20,943 bases of DNA, from assembly GCA_002787615.1 (NCBI GenBank), contig PCXJ01000092.1:1-20943 (forward strand), in the 5' to 3' direction. Below the pieces are notes generated by a model. That model searched no databases and was not told the DNA's origin. It worked only from the letters and a program-made list of their open reading frames with translations. Positions within the stretch are counted from its first letter, which is position 1; each line of letters opens with the position of its first letter. This document shows positions 13,808 to 20,454 of this stretch, piece after piece. The position numbers and the translations under genes were made by a program. Source of the stretch: Alphaproteobacteria bacterium CG11_big_fil_rev_8_21_14_0_20_44_7 (lineage in GTDB: Bacteria > Pseudomonadota > Alphaproteobacteria > Rickettsiales > 21-14-0-20-44-7).

Positions 13808-14875
13808 ATGTCGGATGACGATCAGGAAAAAACTGAAGAGCCAACCCAGAAAAAGTTGGATGATTCACGCAAGAAGGGACAAATTGCATTTTCGCGCGAG
13901 GTGAGTAACTTCTTCATGATTCTCACATTTACCATATGTATCGGGATGCTGGGCAAGGATTTGCTCGGCCATGGCAAGGAACGCTTAACCAAATATTTTA
14001 CTATTCCGGCAGAAATCATGGAAAGTGATGAATTTATGAGCAGTGCAGGCAGTTCAATTTTCGCCGACTATTTGTATATAATAGGACTACCATTTTTATT
14101 GCTGGTAATCGCCGCCATCACATCTTCTGTAGTGCAAAACGGGTTTCATATTAGCGGCGAATCAATCAAGCCTAAGCTCAACAAGATTTCACCAAAAAAA
14201 GGGCTGGGACGCATGTTCTCGGCGCGCTCTCTGGCAGAATTTGTCAAGGGTATAATTAAAATTATCATTGTTGGATTAGTAGCATTTTTCTCGGTTATCT
14301 CTGACTTTGAAACGCTTGAGAATGTTTCCCAGCTTCCGGCAAATGATTTGATGCAGTTTATCAGCATTTTGATGCTTAAAATCTTAGTAGCCACAACAAT
14401 TGCAGTTTTTTTGATTGCGATTATAGATTTTGTCTTTCAAAAACAACAGCATATCAAGCAACTCAGGATGAGTAAGCAGGAGATTAAAGACGAGTATAAA
14501 CAGCAGGAAGGTGATCCGGTAATTAAATCCAAATTACGGGAAATCCGCATGCAACGTGCCCGCCAGCGTATGATGCAAGCCGTGCCAACTGCCGATGTGG
14601 TCATCACCAACCCGACCCATTATGCAATTGCGTTGAAATATGAGCAAAATGAAATGGAAGCGCCAAAAGTAGTTGCTATGGGCAAGGATAATATCGCGCA
14701 GAAGATTAAGGAAATCGCCAATGAGAATGAAGTGCCGATTGTCCGTAATGCCCCCCTCGCCCGCTCCCTTTATGATGATTGTGAACTTGATGAGGCAATC
14801 CCGCTTGACCATTATCAGGCAGTGGCCGAGGTGATTAGCTATGTTTATAGGATGAAGAGCAAAAAGAAGAAATGA
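13808..14875 (+). CDS. flhB: Flagellar export apparatus protein FlhB
   Basis: Inner-membrane component of the flagellar type III export gate that switches substrate specificity from rod/hook to filament proteins. The 355 residues include the typical start EKTEEPTQKKLDDSRKKGQIAFSREV (8-33), four hydrophobic segments (~35-50, ~86-110, ~145-165, ~188-212), a cytoplasmic linker, and the autocleavage motif NPTH (268-271) followed by YAIALKY. The C-terminal domain has VAMGKD and NEVPIVRNAPLARSLY. The FlhB-type N-terminus argues for a flagellum rather than a virulence secretion SctU. fliR and flhA, often adjacent, are absent here. A GGAG lies 11 nt before the ATG, a somewhat long spacing. Confidence 0.96.
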   Translation: MSDDDQEKTEEPTQKKLDDSRKKGQIAFSREVSNFFMILTFTICIGMLGKDLLGHGKERLTKYFTIPAEIMESDEFMSSAGSSIFADYLYIIGLPFLLLVIAAITSSVVQNGFHISGESIKPKLNKISPKKGLGRMFSARSLAEFVKGIIKIIIVGLVAFFSVISDFETLENVSQLPANDLMQFISILMLKILVATTIAVFLIAIIDFVFQKQQHIKQLRMSKQEIKDEYKQQEGDPVIKSKLREIRMQRARQRMMQAVPTADVVITNPTHYAIALKYEQNEMEAPKVVAMGKDNIAQKIKEIANENEVPIVRNAPLARSLYDDCELDEAIPLDHYQAVAEVISYVYRMKSKKKK

Positions 14876-14953
14876 TTGACTTTTCTTCAAATCACATTAA
14901 TTTACATTACCATTAATTAACAAAGCAAAATAGTTAGCAAGCGAAATAATCCT

Positions 14954-15703
14954 ATGTCATACACACAAAAATCGGAAATTCTGCACAAATTAGCAACCCA
15001 AGCTCTGGTCGGCATCGGCTTTTTTGGCGGAATGCTCGCCTCACCGAATGAAGCTAATGCGCAGGAAAAAGCCCCTGCAAAACCAGGTTTTGTTATGCCT
15101 GATATATGGGTTGACCCGCCAATCATAAGTGAAGAATTAGCAGCAAAGTTCAAAACATCTAGAAATTGGACTGCTGATATATATCCCCACCTTCCAACAC
15201 TAGAATATAAAAATGGCGATTTCAAAATGAAGCCGGAAGTGTGGAAGGGATTCCTAAAATTAGCAGATGAATTTTACCAGCTTTGCAAAGATGGCGGTGC
15301 TAAAATTGATAATATAAGTGTATATAAGCACGCCTATGATGTTGATGGAGATACGGAAAATTTGAGCAAAGGTGAGCTGGCATCCTATATTGCGGCAGTT
15401 ATGGTGATGCATAATGCAAAAAAAGAGGGGCTTTATTCCGGTGTTGATGTGGACGAGAATGGCGATGTTACAATAACGATTGACGGGGTTTCGCTTTTTC
15501 ACACTGACTTTGCTTACGCTGATGGGCCTCCTAGCGCCAATTTTGTTGCTGAAGTTGCCCGCCAAATTTTGGGAGATAACACTGATATTCTAGCCAAAAA
15601 AGGTATCGACACACGCAGCCCGCAAGCTGATAAAACTTTCACAGAACGTGTGGCAAATGGTGATTTAAAACAGCCGAAAGGCGAATGGCCGGCCCTTCGT
15701 TAA
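14954..15703 (+). CDS. Unknown secreted protein
   Basis: No family recognised. The 249 residues begin with an apparent Sec signal peptide: a charged start, a hydrophobic core ~14-29 (ATQALVGIGFFGGML) and a probable cleavage site after ANA (34-36). The mature part is acidic and soluble, with a short Pro/Lys linker, VDPPIISEELAAKF, several Asp-rich segments (DVDGDTENL and DVDENGDVTITIDG) and a polar C-terminus. The Asp-rich turns might bind Ca2+, but no canonical EF-hand was confirmed. It follows flhB by 78 bp on the same strand. A TTGACT at 14876-14881 could be a -35, but the -10 is unclear and no Shine-Dalgarno sequence is visible. Its stop lies 4 bp from the convergent ubiB stop. Confidence 0.82.
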   Translation: MSYTQKSEILHKLATQALVGIGFFGGMLASPNEANAQEKAPAKPGFVMPDIWVDPPIISEELAAKFKTSRNWTADIYPHLPTLEYKNGDFKMKPEVWKGFLKLADEFYQLCKDGGAKIDNISVYKHAYDVDGDTENLSKGELASYIAAVMVMHNAKKEGLYSGVDVDENGDVTITIDGVSLFHTDFAYADGPPSANFVAEVARQILGDNTDILAKKGIDTRSPQADKTFTERVANGDLKQPKGEWPALR

Positions 15704-15707
15704 CCTG

Positions 15708-17138
15708 TTAATCTGCCGAAGAATTCCGCGCCAATTCCTTGTCCAAATACGCATCAAGCTTTTTGATAATTTCCGGAATTTTCAGAGCGATTTCCTGAGC
15801 ATTTTCCAGCACTTCCTGCAATTTCGCCTTTGGCCCCATATTTTCATGCACCCATTTGAGCACTAACGGCTCGGCAAGCTTCCACATATTCACTTCTGGG
15901 TTGAGCGCGCGCCCAACACCCTCTGACATCATCATGGTTTTTTGCAATAATAATAAATGCGGTTGCGCCTGCATTTCAAAATCTTCCGCCACTTTAAACA
16001 TTTGTCCCAAAAGCCGTGCCAGCGAAATTTCATTTATAGGTAAATCCATCACCGGCTCGCCAACCGCGCGGCAGGCAAGGGCAAATGCTTCTATAGATTT
16101 ATGCTTGGGGACATATCCGGCATTAAAATGCGCCCGCGCAACTTTCATATAATCACGCGTTAGGAATCCGGCGAGAATTTCTGCGACATAAGCGCGGGAT
16201 TTCAAATCCACATGCCCCATAATGCCAAAATCTATGGGAACGATTTCGCCACGGTCATTAACAAAGACATTTCCCGGATGCAAATCTGCATGGAAAAAGC
16301 CATCGTCAAAAACCTGCTTGAACAAAGCCTGTGACGAGTTTCTGAGGATTTCATCAGGGTCAAAGCCGGATTTTTGCAAAGCCTTGCGGTCATTTATTTT
16401 CAAGCCGCCAACACGCTCCATCACCAAAACCTGACTCGCCGTATGTTGCCAATATATCTTGGGGACATAAAAGCCTTCCCAACCTACAAAATTCTCACGC
16501 AATTTGCTGGCAGATGCCGCTTCCATGCGTAAATCCAGCTCAATCTTAACAGTTTCCTCAAGGGTTTCCACCACTTGCACGGGCTTTAGGCGCTCGGCAT
16601 AATCAGGATTGCGCTTTTCAATCAATCCTGCAATCCAATAAAATAGCTGCAAATCACGCGCCACACGCTTGGCAATGTTTGGACGCAAAATTTTAACCGC
16701 CACATCATCACCGTTTTTGAGCGTGGCAAAATGCACTTGCGCGATGGAAGCTGCTGCAACCGGCTGCTCATCAAATTGACTGAATATATCGGATAACCGC
16801 ACTTCTAGCTGAGATTCAATAATATTCCTCGCCGTTTCGCTGGAAAATGGCGGGAGATTATCTTGCAAAACTGCTAACTCCACCGCCATATTCTCACCAA
16901 TCAAATCAGAACGGGTGGAAAGCCCCTGCCCCAGCTTGATGAAGGTTGGCCCAAGTTCAGTAAACGCCGCCGCCAAACGCTGCCCTTGTGTCAAATCCTT
17001 GCGACGACGACGAACAGCCCGCGCAATAAATGTTAGCGTCTGGATATTTAATAATTCCACAGGAAACAAGGCATCATGCCGCGCCAACGTGCGGGCAATA
17101 CGAATTAAATGCGCAATGTTTTTTAAATTTGCGAGCAT
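15708..17138 (-). CDS. ubiB: UbiB, ABC1/ADCK kinase-like ubiquinone biosynthesis factor
   Basis: An atypical kinase-like ATPase that supports ubiquinone synthesis at the inner membrane. The 476 residues show the family's KxGQ motif (TFIKLGQGLSTR, KLGQ 68-71), the Ala-rich nucleotide loop AAASIAQVHFA, VAVKILRP (Lys), the catalytic HADLHPGN and metal-binding IDFG. The ATG at 17138 overlaps the ubiE TGA and is preceded by GGAAGG, so translation is coupled; an in-frame TTG at 17150 is less likely. The protein ends soon after EPLVLKWVHENMG and lacks the two C-terminal membrane segments present in E. coli UbiB (546 aa). It converges on the secreted-protein gene with only 4 bp between stops. Confidence 0.95.
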   Translation of the reverse strand: MLANLKNIAHLIRIARTLARHDALFPVELLNIQTLTFIARAVRRRRKDLTQGQRLAAAFTELGPTFIKLGQGLSTRSDLIGENMAVELAVLQDNLPPFSSETARNIIESQLEVRLSDIFSQFDEQPVAAASIAQVHFATLKNGDDVAVKILRPNIAKRVARDLQLFYWIAGLIEKRNPDYAERLKPVQVVETLEETVKIELDLRMEAASASKLRENFVGWEGFYVPKIYWQHTASQVLVMERVGGLKINDRKALQKSGFDPDEILRNSSQALFKQVFDDGFFHADLHPGNVFVNDRGEIVPIDFGIMGHVDLKSRAYVAEILAGFLTRDYMKVARAHFNAGYVPKHKSIEAFALACRAVGEPVMDLPINEISLARLLGQMFKVAEDFEMQAQPHLLLLQKTMMMSEGVGRALNPEVNMWKLAEPLVLKWVHENMGPKAKLQEVLENAQEIALKIPEIIKKLDAYLDKELARNSSAD

Positions 17139-17866
17139 CAAACCTTCCAACCGCTATGGATTGCGACAATGCCGTGGTTTAATTTGCGGAATTTTACCTT
17201 GGCAAAGCCTGCGCTCTCAATCATCGCAGCAAAATCTTCCGCCGCCGGAAATTTGCGGATAGATTCTACCAAATATTGATAAGACGCTTCATCATTTGCT
17301 ACTGCCCCGCCTAATTTCGGGATAATATTAAATGAATATGCATCATATATCTTTTGCAGCAAATCATTGTTCAAATGCGAAAATTCTAAACAAACAAACT
17401 TACCACCCGGTTTCAAAACCCGATAAAATTCGGACAAAGCCTTATCTATATATGTGACATTACGAATTCCGAAGGCAATTCCGGCGATATCGAAGCTATT
17501 ATCGGCAAATGGCATTTTTTCGGCATTTACCACCGCGAAATTGATGCGCTCCAAAAACCCCTTATCCACCGCCTTATTTTTCGCCACTTGCAGCATATCC
17601 GGATTAATATCGGTGAGTGTGACATCAGCGCCACGCTCCCATGCGCGAAAGGAGATATCACCACTTCCCCCAGCAACATCGAGGTATTTCAAGCCTTTGC
17701 GCGGGGCAAGCTCGTTTATCATATTACGCTTCCATAGGCGATGCAGCCCCAGTGACATAAAATCATTCATCACATCATATTTATTCGCCACGGACGAGAA
17801 AACCCCATCCACCGAAGCGCGATGCGTTTTTTCATCAACCTGCTTGAATCCGAAGTTTTTTGTCAT
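17138..17866 (-). CDS. ubiE: UbiE, ubiquinone/menaquinone C-methyltransferase
   Basis: SAM-dependent methylation of the quinone ring in ubiquinone synthesis (and of demethylmenaquinone where present). The 242 residues show FSSVANKYDVMNDFMSLGLHRLWK and SAM motif I DVAGGSGDISF. DINPDMLQVA, NAEKMPFADNSFD, AFGIRNV, VLKPGGKFVCLEFS and the C-terminal HGIVAIHSGWK follow, all classic for UbiE. The ATG at 17866 (MTKNFG) is chosen over 17872 because a candidate -10 box ends 7 nt before it. It overlaps ubiB at TGATG. mutM diverges from it with 12 bp between start codons. Confidence 0.95.
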   Translation of the reverse strand: MTKNFGFKQVDEKTHRASVDGVFSSVANKYDVMNDFMSLGLHRLWKRNMINELAPRKGLKYLDVAGGSGDISFRAWERGADVTLTDINPDMLQVAKNKAVDKGFLERINFAVVNAEKMPFADNSFDIAGIAFGIRNVTYIDKALSEFYRVLKPGGKFVCLEFSHLNNDLLQKIYDAYSFNIIPKLGGAVANDEASYQYLVESIRKFPAAEDFAAMIESAGFAKVKFRKLNHGIVAIHSGWKV

Positions 17867-17871
17867 ATACA
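17844..17871 (+). promoter_or_regulatory. Candidate promoter of mutM inside ubiE
   Basis: -35 TTGAAT (17844-17849), 16-nt spacer, -10 TATACA (17866-17871), then 7 nt to the mutM ATG at 17879. The whole element except the last five bases lies in the ubiE coding region. Confidence 0.42.
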
Positions 17872-17873
17872 TA

Positions 17874-17902
17874 TTACTATGCCTGAATTACCCGAAGTTC
17901 AA
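17874..17902 (-). promoter_or_regulatory. Candidate promoter of ubiE inside mutM
   Basis: Minus-strand -35 TTGAAC (17897-17902, 5/6), 17-nt spacer, -10 TAGTAA (17874-17879), then 7 nt to the ubiE ATG at 17866. The -35 lies within mutM codons 7-8 and the -10 touches the mutM start codon. Confidence 0.42.
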
Positions 17903-18673
17903 ACTGTTTGTGACGAGTTGGAGAATTTTTTGCCGGGAAGGCATTTTTCACAAATCATCACATTACGTGATAAAATCCGCGTGCCAATCCCTGATTTAAC
18001 CGTGATTGAAGGGCTAAAAATCAAACAGGTGCACCGCCGCGCGAAATATATCGTGATAAACCTTACCGATAATCCACCACTCATAATTCATCTTGGAATG
18101 TCGGGCAAAATCACTATTGGCGAGCCGCAAGAGCGCAAAAAACATGACCATGTGGTTTTTGAACTGGATGACGGCTCAGAAATGGTATTCAATGATGCGA
18201 GGCGTTTTGGCTTGGTGACATTGGGCGGGGATGATTTATTCGCTCATCTTGGCGTAGAGCCATTATCCGAGGAATTCGACACGGATTATTTATATGCAAA
18301 ACTCAGCAATAAATCCGCACCGGTGAAAAATATCATTATGAATCAGGAAGTTGTGGTCGGAGTCGGTAATATATATGCCTCGGAAGCGCTTTTCCGCAGT
18401 GGGATTTTGCCCAGCCGCGCGGCCAACAAAATCAAGCACAAAGAATGTGAGCTATTAGTACAAAATATCAAAGCAGTGCTGCGGGAGGCGATTGCTAGTG
18501 GCGGTTCAACTTTGCGTGATTATGTGCGCTCTAGCGGTGATTTGGGATATTTCCAGCACAGCCATAAAGTCTATGGGCGCGAGGGTGAGGCTTGCGTTTC
18601 GTGCAGCTCAGAAATCAAAATGATGCGCCAAGCCGGAAGAAGCAGTTTTTATTGCTCTATCTGCCAAAGCTGA
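17879..18673 (+). CDS. mutM: Formamidopyrimidine-DNA glycosylase (Fpg)
   Basis: Removes 8-oxoguanine and formamidopyrimidines in base-excision repair. The 264-aa product begins MPELPEVQTV, so Pro2 (the catalytic N-terminal amine after Met removal) and Glu3 are in place. HRRAKYIVI holds the conserved Lys, and HLGMSGKI, DARRFG, VVGVGNIYASEALF and GSTLRDYV follow. A C-terminal zinc finger of C-x2-C ... C-x2-C type (ACVSC ... YCSIC) contains the conserved GR-S turn. The open frame starts earlier (17822), but only the 17879 ATG gives the obligatory PELPEV N-terminus. There is no Shine-Dalgarno site, so the mRNA is probably leaderless. It overlaps the convergent unknown gene by 17 bp. Confidence 0.97.
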   Translation: MPELPEVQTVCDELENFLPGRHFSQIITLRDKIRVPIPDLTVIEGLKIKQVHRRAKYIVINLTDNPPLIIHLGMSGKITIGEPQERKKHDHVVFELDDGSEMVFNDARRFGLVTLGGDDLFAHLGVEPLSEEFDTDYLYAKLSNKSAPVKNIIMNQEVVVGVGNIYASEALFRSGILPSRAANKIKHKECELLVQNIKAVLREAIASGGSTLRDYVRSSGDLGYFQHSHKVYGREGEACVSCSSEIKMMRQAGRSSFYCSICQS

Positions 18674-19226
18674 ATGGATTTGCGCCCGCATGCTCGGCAG
18701 CAGCACGGCGCATTTCTTCCCGACGCAGAAAATCATTAGCACCAAAATGCCCGTCTCTACCGTTGGAAAGCTCTCTTCTTGATATTGCCGGCTCTGATTT
18801 CGTTTCTGATTTCATTGCAGCCTGCGCTTTTTCAAGGGCATTATCCATAATTTTCCTTACGAAGCCTTGCATTACGCCTACAGTCAAATCAAAAGCTCCT
18901 ATACCGACACCACTTGCTGCACCCAAATCATACCGTATATAACCATCACCTCTTGACGCAAGCTGGCCAATATGCGCGGATAAGCACCTATCACTATTGT
19001 CTATAAGGCCCTGCAAATACGGAGTTGCCCTATCCATCAATCTATAATTAAGGCCTTTTGTAAACCAACGATTGATTAAAGATGAAGTGCCAAAAGCCTC
19101 AAGCTCCTCGCGCAAGCCATCAACTTTTATAACCGCGCTCATATCCTCAATTGCTATTTGTGCAAATTTTGCAAAAAGCTCAAGAAATGATTCAATTTCT
19201 GCTTCTGTTTGTTCATTTTCTGTCAT
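18657..19226 (-). CDS. Unknown 189-aa protein
   Basis: No family recognised. The acidic, helical N-terminal half (EQTEAEIESFLELFAKFAQI, GLREELEAFG) precedes a Gly/Ala-rich moderately hydrophobic segment (YDLGAASGVGIGAFDLTVGV, ~98-117). The C-terminus is basic and polar (RRELSNGRDG, FLRREEMRRAAAEHAG). The central segment could contact a membrane but is not a clear transmembrane helix. The ATG at 19226 is preferred over 19235 or a TTG at 19247 because a TTGACA -35 with 17-nt spacing places the transcript start at about this codon; none of the three has a Shine-Dalgarno site. It sits between mutM (convergent, 17-bp overlap) and rpsT (divergent). Confidence 0.75.
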   Translation of the reverse strand: MTENEQTEAEIESFLELFAKFAQIAIEDMSAVIKVDGLREELEAFGTSSLINRWFTKGLNYRLMDRATPYLQGLIDNSDRCLSAHIGQLASRGDGYIRYDLGAASGVGIGAFDLTVGVMQGFVRKIMDNALEKAQAAMKSETKSEPAISRRELSNGRDGHFGANDFLRREEMRRAAAEHAGANPFSFGR

Positions 19227-19234
19227 AATTTGCA

Positions 19235-19263
19235 TGGTTACAAACAAAGTTAATTAATGTCAA
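19235..19263 (-). promoter_or_regulatory. Candidate promoter of the 189-aa gene
   Basis: Minus-strand -35 TTGACA (19258-19263, perfect), 17-nt spacer, poor -10 TAACCA (19235-19240), and 8 nt to the ATG at 19226. Confidence 0.35.
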
Positions 19264-19319
19264 TACATTTTGTCGTTTAATTTATTTCATTATCTATGAT
19301 TATATATGCGTTTTTTGGC

Positions 19320-19348
19320 TTGACAGGTTGCGTCCAACCCAATATAAA
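19320..19348 (+). promoter_or_regulatory. Near-consensus promoter of rpsT-rplU-rpmA (leaderless type)
   Basis: -35 TTGACA (19320-19325, perfect), 17-nt spacer, -10 TATAAA (19343-19348, 5/6). Only 9 nt (CCACGCCCT) separate the -10 box from the rpsT ATG, so transcription should start within a few bases of the start codon. It is the strongest promoter in the window, as expected for ribosomal proteins. Confidence 0.75.
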
Positions 19349-19357
19349 CCACGCCCT

Positions 19358-19639
19358 ATGGCAAATACAAGTTCAGCAAAGATTATTATCAGGCAAATTG
19401 CGAAGCGCACAACTGTGAATCGCAACCGTACATCGCGCATGCGCACTTTTATCAAGAAGGTTGAAACCGCTATTGAAGAAGGTGACGCGCAAAAAGCACA
19501 AGACGCTCTGCGTAAGGCAGAAAGCGAGATTGCGCGCGGCGTTCAAAACAATATTATCAAGAAAAACACGGCTGCACGCAGAGTGAGCCGCTTGAGCGCA
19601 AGGATTAAAGCCTTGGGCAGCAAGAAAAAAGTAGCATAA
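19358..19639 (+). CDS. rpsT: Ribosomal protein S20
   Basis: Primary 16S rRNA-binding protein of the small subunit. The 93 residues start MANTSSAK, then NRNRTSRMRTFIKKVETAIEEGD, AQDALRKAESEIARGVQNNII, and end KKNTAARRVSRLSARIKAL with a basic tail; all are typical S20. The ATG at 19358 gives the canonical N-terminus; an open frame from 19328 is blocked by the promoter. No leader long enough for a Shine-Dalgarno site or for the autoregulatory site known in E. coli rpsT mRNA is present. In many alphaproteobacteria rpsT lies near mutM and dnaA. mutM is near here, but rplU-rpmA follow in place of dnaA. Confidence 0.97.
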   Translation: MANTSSAKIIIRQIAKRTTVNRNRTSRMRTFIKKVETAIEEGDAQKAQDALRKAESEIARGVQNNIIKKNTAARRVSRLSARIKALGSKKKVA

Positions 19640-19651
19640 GGAATTATAAGA

Positions 19652-20134
19652 ATGTTCGCAGTAGTTAAAACAGGTGGAAAGCAATATAAAGCCAATCTCG
19701 GCGAAGTTCTGGAAGTTGAAAAACTTGAAGGCAATCCGGGTGACAAAATTGAGCTGAGCGTTCTGGCAGCCGCAAATGACCTTGAAGGCAAAACCAAAGT
19801 TGTGGCTGAAATCATTGCGCAAAAAAAAGCTCCAAAGGTTCTAATTTTCAAAAAACGCCGCCGCAAAAACTCGCAACGCAAGAATGGGCACAGACAACAA
19901 TTAACTGCGCTGCGCATCGTTGAGATTGGTGACAATAAATACAAAGCTGAACCAAAAAAAGCTCCTGCAAAAGCTGAAAAAACAGAAAATGTAGAGAAAA
20001 AAGCAGCAAAACCTGCTACAGAAAAGAAAGCTGAGAAGAAATCTGAAGATAAAGCCGAAAAGAAACCGGCAGCGAAGAAAGAATCTAAGCCTGCAGCAAA
20101 AAAACCTGCAGCAAAAAAGAAAGAAACCGAATAA
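19652..20134 (+). CDS. rplU: Ribosomal protein L21 with long basic tail
   Basis: 23S rRNA-binding large-subunit protein. The core (1-103) starts MFAVVKTGGKQYKA and contains FKKRRRKNSQRKNGHRQQ, RIVEIG, as in all L21. Residues ~104-160 form a Lys/Ala/Glu/Pro-rich extension with repeats such as PAAKKPAAKK and EKKAEKKSEDKAEKK. Such extensions are common in alphaproteobacterial L21 and are presumably disordered and RNA-binding. It starts 12 bp after rpsT with an AAGGA ribosome-binding site overlapping the rpsT stop. The tail DNA is internally repetitive (CCTGCAGCAAAAAA twice), so its length may vary between strains. Confidence 0.97.
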   Translation: MFAVVKTGGKQYKANLGEVLEVEKLEGNPGDKIELSVLAAANDLEGKTKVVAEIIAQKKAPKVLIFKKRRRKNSQRKNGHRQQLTALRIVEIGDNKYKAEPKKAPAKAEKTENVEKKAAKPATEKKAEKKSEDKAEKKPAAKKESKPAAKKPAAKKKETE

Positions 20135-20154
20135 TTAATTACTAGGAACTAAAA

Positions 20155-20421
20155 ATGGCACATCATAAGGCTGGTGGTAGTACAAGAAACGGACGCGATA
20201 CAGAAGGCAAAAGACTTGGTATCAAGAAATTTGGCGGCGAAGCTGTAATTCCCGGCAATATAATTCTGCGTCAACGTGGTACAAAATGGCATCCCGGCAC
20301 TAATGTATGCATGGGCAAGGATTACACAATCCACGCACAAATTGAAGGCCGTGTTAAGTTCAGAAAAGGTTATAAAAACCGCGTATTCGTAAGCGTTGAA
20401 GAAAATAACGCTGCTGCTTAA
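20155..20421 (+). CDS. rpmA: Ribosomal protein L27
   Basis: Large-subunit protein whose N-terminus reaches the peptidyl-transferase centre. The 88 residues start MAHHKAGGSTRNGRD, then KRLGIKKFGGEAVIPGNIILRQRGTKWHPG, GKDYTIHAQIEGRVKF and NRVFVSVEE, as in the whole family. There is no cleavable N-terminal extension of the Firmicutes kind. It starts 20 bp after rplU with an AGGAA ribosome-binding site. obgE, which usually follows rpmA, is not here; instead an agmatinase-like gene converges with 33 bp between stops. That gap holds no hairpin-plus-T terminator. Confidence 0.97.
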   Translation: MAHHKAGGSTRNGRDTEGKRLGIKKFGGEAVIPGNIILRQRGTKWHPGTNVCMGKDYTIHAQIEGRVKFRKGYKNRVFVSVEENNAAA

Positions 20422-20454
20422 AGCCCGCGATTATTTGCTGAAAAGCCCCACCCT

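Noticed and set aside
13808..14875. flhB as a virulence type III secretion SctU gene
   Set aside because: The N-terminal EKTEEPTQKKLDDSRKKGQ and overall sequence are of flagellar type, and no other injectisome genes are in the window.
20034..20130. Repeats in the rplU 3' end as a tandem-repeat or mobile element
   Set aside because: They are simply codons of the Lys/Ala-rich L21 tail, common in alphaproteobacteria.
20422..20454. Intrinsic terminator between rpmA and the agmatinase-like gene
   Set aside because: The 33-bp gap has no stable stem followed by a T-run on either strand.
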